A stretch of DNA of 64,000 nucleotides from Prosthecobacter debontii (GTDB taxonomy: Bacteria > Verrucomicrobiota > Verrucomicrobiia > Chthoniobacterales > Chthoniobacteraceae). Below, one piece after another: positions 59,781 through 64,000 of this stretch. How positions within the stretch are numbered: the stretch's first letter is position 1; the number at the start of each line of letters is the position of its first letter. The notes below the pieces were generated by a model. It was not told where the DNA came from. It ran no database searches and saw nothing but the letters and a program-made list of their open reading frames with translations. The position numbers and the translations under genes were made by a program. The stretch lies in assembly GCA_945905735.1 (NCBI GenBank), contig CAMDQC010000002.1, positions 1 through 64,000 of the forward strand. The letters run 5' to 3'.

Positions 59781-60904
59781 TATTTTCCCGCGAGGATGTA
59801 ACGTTGGCCAGGGAGGGGCTTTGCGAGCCGTTTGAGCTCTAGGCCGAGGAGTGTGCTGCTCACTTTGTAAGTGGGGAGACGTGTGGCGGAGCACAATTCG
59901 TCGAGCGAAAGTTCGCCGACTTCCAGCGCGGTGAGGAGGAGTGTTTCCTCGTGGCTGAGCTTGGGCGGGGTGATGATTGGGAGTTCGCCCTGTTGCGGGA
60001 TGTTCGGTGTCCTTTTTTTGCCTGCAAATGAGAAGCACTGCTCGAGTTCGTCGAGCACGTCTTCGGCGCCGACGATCAGTTTCGCGCCTTGTTGGATGAG
60101 GCGGTTGGAGCCTGCGCTCGTGGGGCGGTCGATGGGGCCCGGCACGGCGAAAACGGTGCGTCCGTGGTCTATTGCTTGGTTGGCGGTGATGAGCGCGCCG
60201 CTGTTCATCCCGGCTTCTACGACGACGAGCGCATCCCCCCAGCCGGCCACGATGCGGTTGCGGTAGGGGAACGTCTGGCGGTCCGCCGGGCGCATCATCG
60301 GATATTCGCTGACGACGGCTCCGCTTTCGGCAATTTTTTCGGCGAGCCCTTTATTTTCCGGTGGGTAGAGCTTGGAGAGTCCGCTGCCGATCACGGCAAT
60401 GGTGCGGCCTTTCGCGGCGAGTGCGCCTTGGTGGGCGGAGGTGTCGATCCCGCGCGCGAGCCCGCTCACGACGGTGTAACCTGCGTAGGCGAATTGGTAG
60501 CTGAGTTTTTTCGCGCACTCGGTGCCGTAGTGCGTCACATTGCGAGAGCCCACGACGCTGATCGCGCGTGAGTCCGCCGCTTGTAACTGGCCCCATACGT
60601 AGAGGATGAACGGCGGATTATCAATGGTCCGCAATGCCACGGGATACTCCGGCGCATCCCATGTGATGACATGCGCGCCAAACGTGGCGATGCGGTCTAG
60701 CTCGGCGGGGAGATCGACGGTCTGCTGCCAGTTTGCAATCGCTGAGGCAGTCTCGGAGCCGATGCCCTCGACGGATGCGAGCGCGTTGCGCCCGGCGATG
60801 AGAATAGCCTCGGGAGTGCCGAGCGATGCGAGCAGGGCGCGTAGTCGGACTGGCCCGAGTCCGGGGATCATGTTGAGTGCGATGCAGGCTTCAGTTTCCG
60901 TCAC
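59780..60904 (-). CDS. dprA: DNA-processing protein DprA
   Basis: DprA binds incoming single-stranded DNA during natural transformation and loads RecA. The 374-residue protein has an N-terminal SAM-like part (MIPGLGPVRLRALLASLGTP) and the Rossmann-type DNA-processing core: SVVGSRNVTHYGTECAKKLS, YTVVSGLARGIDTSAHQGAL, FPYRNRIVAGWGDALVVVEA and TVFAVPGPIDRPTSAGSNRL. A C-terminal winged helix ends the protein (SLDELCSATRLPTYKVSSTL). No other competence gene is in the window. The start at ATG 60904 gives the expected family beginning. Confidence 0.95.
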   Translation of the reverse strand: MTETEACIALNMIPGLGPVRLRALLASLGTPEAILIAGRNALASVEGIGSETASAIANWQQTVDLPAELDRIATFGAHVITWDAPEYPVALRTIDNPPFILYVWGQLQAADSRAISVVGSRNVTHYGTECAKKLSYQFAYAGYTVVSGLARGIDTSAHQGALAAKGRTIAVIGSGLSKLYPPENKGLAEKIAESGAVVSEYPMMRPADRQTFPYRNRIVAGWGDALVVVEAGMNSGALITANQAIDHGRTVFAVPGPIDRPTSAGSNRLIQQGAKLIVGAEDVLDELEQCFSFAGKKRTPNIPQQGELPIITPPKLSHEETLLLTALEVGELSLDELCSATRLPTYKVSSTLLGLELKRLAKPLPGQRYILAGK

Positions 60905-60999
60905 GCGGAGTGTTGTAGTGGAAAGCGAAGCAAACGTCCATCGGGGGATTCAAATGCTCGCTTGCCCGAGTGTTGCGCGGTGAGTAGGCACCTTTAGAA

Positions 61000-61317
61000 A
61001 TGGCGACGCTCAAACAAGAACCACATATCCGGCGCGGCATCTGGTGTCTCGTCGTCGGCGTGTTTACGTCGTGGCTCGGTGTCGGGTTCATTTTTATCCT
61101 CGCCGCTGTGTCGTTTGGATTTGTCGCGATGTTCGGGCGGCGAGCTGGGCAGGGAGTGCTGCTTTTTGTTTCGTCGTTTGTGCTCGGGTGGTTCTCGGTA
61201 ATCGTATCGTTGCACGTGTGGGCGCTCGTGGGTGTCATCGCGTTTCACAATATGCGAAATGCGAGTCCGACGGAAGGTGTGCCGACGAAAGTTGCGCCGG
61301 CGAAATTGCGAAAGTAA
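61000..61317 (+). CDS. Small membrane protein
   Basis: This is 105 residues with two or three hydrophobic helices (GIWCLVVGVFTSWLGVGFIF, VLLFVSSFVLGWFSVIVSLH) and a short hydrophilic tail (NMRNASPTEGVPTKVAPAKL). No family was recognised. It lies 95 bases upstream of hflX on the same strand and is divergent from dprA. Its hydrophobic composition and start support it as real. Confidence 0.5.
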   Translation: MATLKQEPHIRRGIWCLVVGVFTSWLGVGFIFILAAVSFGFVAMFGRRAGQGVLLFVSSFVLGWFSVIVSLHVWALVGVIAFHNMRNASPTEGVPTKVAPAKLRK

Positions 61318-61411
61318 AGCGACCAAGGGGCACTTTACCGCTTGCCGATCCTGCGCGAGAAGTGGAGCGTCGGTGCTTGGAAATTACTGTGGCATTTTTA
61401 ACTCAACGAGA

Positions 61412-62740
61412 ATGAAGCCGGCTTTGCTTATCGGTCCTTACACCGAACACGATTTGCGGGACGAAGCGGCAAGCCTGCTGGACGAATTGGCGGAACTCGT
61501 CCAGACGCTTGGCGTGCCGATTGCCGACCGTATGCTGATCCACCATCGGGAGATGCACGCTCGGTATTTGCTGGGCTCGGGCAAGGCGCAGGAAATCGCC
61601 GAGCGGGTGAAGGCAGAGGACTTCGGCGCGGTCGTGATCGATCACGATTTGTCGCCGAGCCAGCAGCGAAATTGGGAGGAGCTAGCGGGCGTGCCGGTGT
61701 TCGATCGGCAGAAAGTGATTCTCGATATTTTTGCCCGGCGCGCGCGGTCTCGGGAGGCGCGGCTGCAAATCGAACTGGCGCAGCTCGAATACTCGCTGCC
61801 ACGGCTCACGCGGGCTTGGGCGCACTTGGGCGGGCAGGGCGGCGGAATCGGCGGCAAGGGGGATGGCGAGAGCCAGCTTGAGCAGGACCGTCGCCGAATG
61901 TGGAAGTCGATGGACCAGCTCAAACGCGAGCTCGTGGATGTCCGCCGACAGCGCGCAACGCAGCGCAAGGATCGGCAGCGGACGCCCGTGCCGAATTGCG
62001 CTATCGTGGGATATACCAATGCAGGGAAATCTTCCCTGCTGCGCCGCCTCACTGGTGCCGAGGTGCTGGTCGAGGATAAGCTGTTCGCGACCCTCGACAC
62101 TACGACGCGCAAGGTGGCGCTGCCGAACAATCAGCCGCTTTTACTCACCGACACGGTGGGCTTTGTCCGTAAGCTGCCGCACCGGCTTGTGGAGGCATTT
62201 ATGGCGACTCTGGAAGAGGCGGCGCAGGCAGATTTTTTGATTCACCTGCTTGATGCGAGTGCTCCGGAAGTGGACGTATTTTTTGATACGACGATGAAAG
62301 TTCTCGGGGAGCTTCATGCGGACAAGCGGCCAATGGTCATTGTTTTCAACAAGATCGATAAAGTGGACGAGCCTGCTGTGCTCAACGGGCTCCGGATGCG
62401 GTTTGAGGATGCGTTCTTCGTCTCGGCTCAGACGGGCGGGGGATTACCAAAGTTGCTCGAGAAAATGGCGGAAATGGCGGCACCGGGGACCGTCACTCGC
62501 GCACTCCGCCTCCCACCATCGCAAGGGGAGCTCGTAGCGAGGCTCTACCGGCATGGAAAAGTCCATGAAGTAACTTACGATGGGGCAGACACTTTGCTTA
62601 CAGTGACAATCCCGTCTCGGATGGTGTCGGAATGTGAGTTGTTTGCCGACAGGCCTGACAGCCGGGACGTGCCACAAAATGAAACGTTTTTAGAGACAAA
62701 TGAAGCTGCAACCGTTAGTTCGATCACCGCTGAAATATGA
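61412..62740 (+). CDS. hflX: GTPase HflX
   Basis: HflX is a ribosome-associated GTPase that splits stalled or heat-damaged 70S ribosomes. The start at ATG 61412 gives MKPALLIGPYTEHDLRDEAA. The N-terminal HflX domain (RMLIHHREMHARYLLGSGKA, DLSPSQQRNWEELAGVPVFD) is followed by the Gly-rich loop HLGGQGGGIGGKGDGESQLE. The G domain has GYTNAGKSSLLRRL (G1), the switch with TLDTTTRKV, DTVGFVRKLPH (G3) and NKIDKVDEP (G4). The C-terminal part is moderately long. The following gene starts 30 bases downstream. Confidence 0.95.
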   Translation: MKPALLIGPYTEHDLRDEAASLLDELAELVQTLGVPIADRMLIHHREMHARYLLGSGKAQEIAERVKAEDFGAVVIDHDLSPSQQRNWEELAGVPVFDRQKVILDIFARRARSREARLQIELAQLEYSLPRLTRAWAHLGGQGGGIGGKGDGESQLEQDRRRMWKSMDQLKRELVDVRRQRATQRKDRQRTPVPNCAIVGYTNAGKSSLLRRLTGAEVLVEDKLFATLDTTTRKVALPNNQPLLLTDTVGFVRKLPHRLVEAFMATLEEAAQADFLIHLLDASAPEVDVFFDTTMKVLGELHADKRPMVIVFNKIDKVDEPAVLNGLRMRFEDAFFVSAQTGGGLPKLLEKMAEMAAPGTVTRALRLPPSQGELVARLYRHGKVHEVTYDGADTLLTVTIPSRMVSECELFADRPDSRDVPQNETFLETNEAATVSSITAEI

Positions 62741-62770
62741 CGACGCGCACGTATTCACTTTTGGAAAACA

Positions 62771-64000
62771 ATGAAGTTTCTCGATAGATTTAAGCGCAAA
62801 GCGCCGACGGAACCGCCGTTGCCTGAGCAAAAACGGACTCAGGAGCAAAAAAAAGCTGCGGAGACGCCCGCTGTGAACAAGGCCGAAGGGAAGGCGTCTG
62901 GGAAGTTTGGGCCTGTTCCAGCCCCAGCACCGAAAAAGCCCACCACGAGTGAAAACGACTTACGTCTCGAACTCGGCGATTTTCTTCACCGTATTCCAGC
63001 CCATCTCCTTTCGCCAGGGCCGCACGATTTAAAATCTGAGTTGCGTTTCGACATCGGCGACCTTTCCGACCGTATTGCGAAGGGGCAAACGACGGTCGCG
63101 CTTGCAGAGATTTACCGGCGTGTGCCCACGATTTTCCGCGGCGAAATCCTCGATAGCGACAATATCGAAATCCGCTTCCCGTGGCAAAAGCTCGCAAAGC
63201 TCGTGAACCTCGCGAAACCCAATGGCCCGCAGTCAGATGCGCCTACCGGCAGCCCGATGCCTGCGCTCGCGGAGAAGCTGCGTTCTACGAAAAAGGCCGT
63301 TCGCGCCATCAAGACGGGCGAGCCTGCGGATGAAGCGGCACATACTCTGCAAGCGCCGACGCCACCTGTGCTGCCTGGGCGCACTCCCGGGCCAAAGCCG
63401 GCAACGTGGTTTACTAAGGCCACCACCGAGACAGCCCCGGCCGCTCCCGTGGAACCGCCGCTCGCGACGGGGGACTCTGCTGATATGTCGGCTGCCGCTC
63501 CCGCGCCGCTCACTCTCAAGCTCCAAACTCCCCCGCCAGAGCCAGAGCCCGAGCCAGCCGATGCGAAGCCTTTGGAGCCAGAGGCGGGGCCCACCATCGC
63601 CGAGGACATGCGCTTTACCGATCTGCCCCAAGAAACGCAGCGACGGTTCGTGACGATGAAGGGTGAATACGAACGCCAAATCGCCGAGATTCAGGCTCAG
63701 CGGAAGATCATTACCGAGGCGAAAGACCGTGCGAACGCGGAGATTGAGAGCCTCAAGAAGGAACTCGACCGGAACCTTAACCTGCTCGCCAAAGAGCAGA
63801 CGGCGAGCTCGATCGGACATGATCTTGTCCAGCACCACCAAAAGGAACGCGAGGAGTTGCTGGCGCAAATCGATGCGCTTAAAGCCCAAATCGCAGCATC
63901 CCCCGCATCGTCCACGCAGGACAGCGCCGACAAAGACGAGCAGCTCGCATCTCTAACCAGCGAAAGGGATGCGCTCCTCCAGCAGAAGGCCTATCTTTCT
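62771..64000 (+). CDS. Coiled-coil protein with tandem IP/LGD motif, 3' end outside the window
   Basis: This is 410 residues in the window from ATG 62771 (MKFLDRFKRKAPTEPPLPEQ). After a basic, Lys/Pro-rich start come two related segments, DLRLELGDFLHRIPAHLL (about 63-80) and LKSELRFDIGDLSDRIAKG (about 87-105), then YRRVPTIFRGEILDSDNIEI and RFPWQKLAKLV. A long Pro/Ala-rich linker follows, and from about residue 310 a coiled coil (YERQIAEIQAQRKIITEAKD) runs to the edge. No signal peptide is seen. The module with RRVPTIFRGEI resembles segments of other large verrucomicrobial coiled-coil proteins of unknown role. Confidence 0.7.
   Translation, partial: MKFLDRFKRKAPTEPPLPEQKRTQEQKKAAETPAVNKAEGKASGKFGPVPAPAPKKPTTSENDLRLELGDFLHRIPAHLLSPGPHDLKSELRFDIGDLSDRIAKGQTTVALAEIYRRVPTIFRGEILDSDNIEIRFPWQKLAKLVNLAKPNGPQSDAPTGSPMPALAEKLRSTKKAVRAIKTGEPADEAAHTLQAPTPPVLPGRTPGPKPATWFTKATTETAPAAPVEPPLATGDSADMSAAAPAPLTLKLQTPPPEPEPEPADAKPLEPEAGPTIAEDMRFTDLPQETQRRFVTMKGEYERQIAEIQAQRKIITEAKDRANAEIESLKKELDRNLNLLAKEQTASSIGHDLVQHHQKEREELLAQIDALKAQIAASPASSTQDSADKDEQLASLTSERDALLQQKAYLS

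Overview
The window looks like the chromosome of a Gram-negative, GC-rich member of the Verrucomicrobiota. The evidence is a PVC-type membrane-bound dehydrogenase with HEAT repeats and a terminal c-heme (33710-37177), a PEP-CTERM protein built of autotransporter-associated beta-strand repeats (18834-22358), two CotH-family proteins flanking a DUF6288-like protein (46361-54914), GYF_2 proteins, several outer-membrane barrels, and genes mostly without a clear Shine-Dalgarno sequence. No rRNA, tRNA, CRISPR array or intact insertion sequence was recognised.

Layout. 1-1352: divergent secreted beta-propeller and PAS-AraC regulator. 1353-4312: a compact phage-derived cassette consisting of 0.8 kb of non-coding DNA with inverted repeats and twin palindromes, an excisionase-like gene, two small helical proteins, a P22-type coat protein and a terminator. 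No integrase, terminase, portal or tail gene is present. 4438-5268: a 48-residue ORF and a PIN-type toxin-antitoxin pair on the minus strand. 5445-6913: trmD translationally coupled to an ABC ATPase. 6920-16892: a minus-strand exopolysaccharide export/control block with an apparent pseudokinase fused to a formylglycine-generating-enzyme-like domain, an outer-membrane barrel, an SLBB export protein, a Wzc-like BY-kinase and a tail-specific protease. 17365-28531: secreted and PEP-CTERM proteins, an ABC-2 permease, a metal-loop barrel, an AI-2E family transporter, a 20-residue-repeat protein, a J-domain protein and a cupin. 28639-32724: a decaheme cytochrome fused to LVIVD propeller repeats. 32986-46268: housekeeping and metabolism (infC with a non-standard start, the PVC dehydrogenase, IMPase-ispF-gluQ, an SGNH hydrolase, OsmC, a CysJ-like reductase, rpsN, a CNNM transporter, a CvfB-like protein). 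46361-64000: secreted CotH and DUF6288 proteins, GYF proteins, a lipoprotein, a STAS protein, an alpha/beta hydrolase, dprA, hflX and the start of a coiled-coil protein.

The parts most worth attention are the stripped-down capsid cassette with paired operator-like palindromes, the exopolysaccharide block in which two kinase-like proteins each have an Asp-to-Asn change at a key catalytic motif, the decaheme-LVIVD fusion, the non-AUG start and acidic tail of IF-3, and the two CotH genes around a DUF6288-like gene. Functions come from motif reading only; no database search was run.
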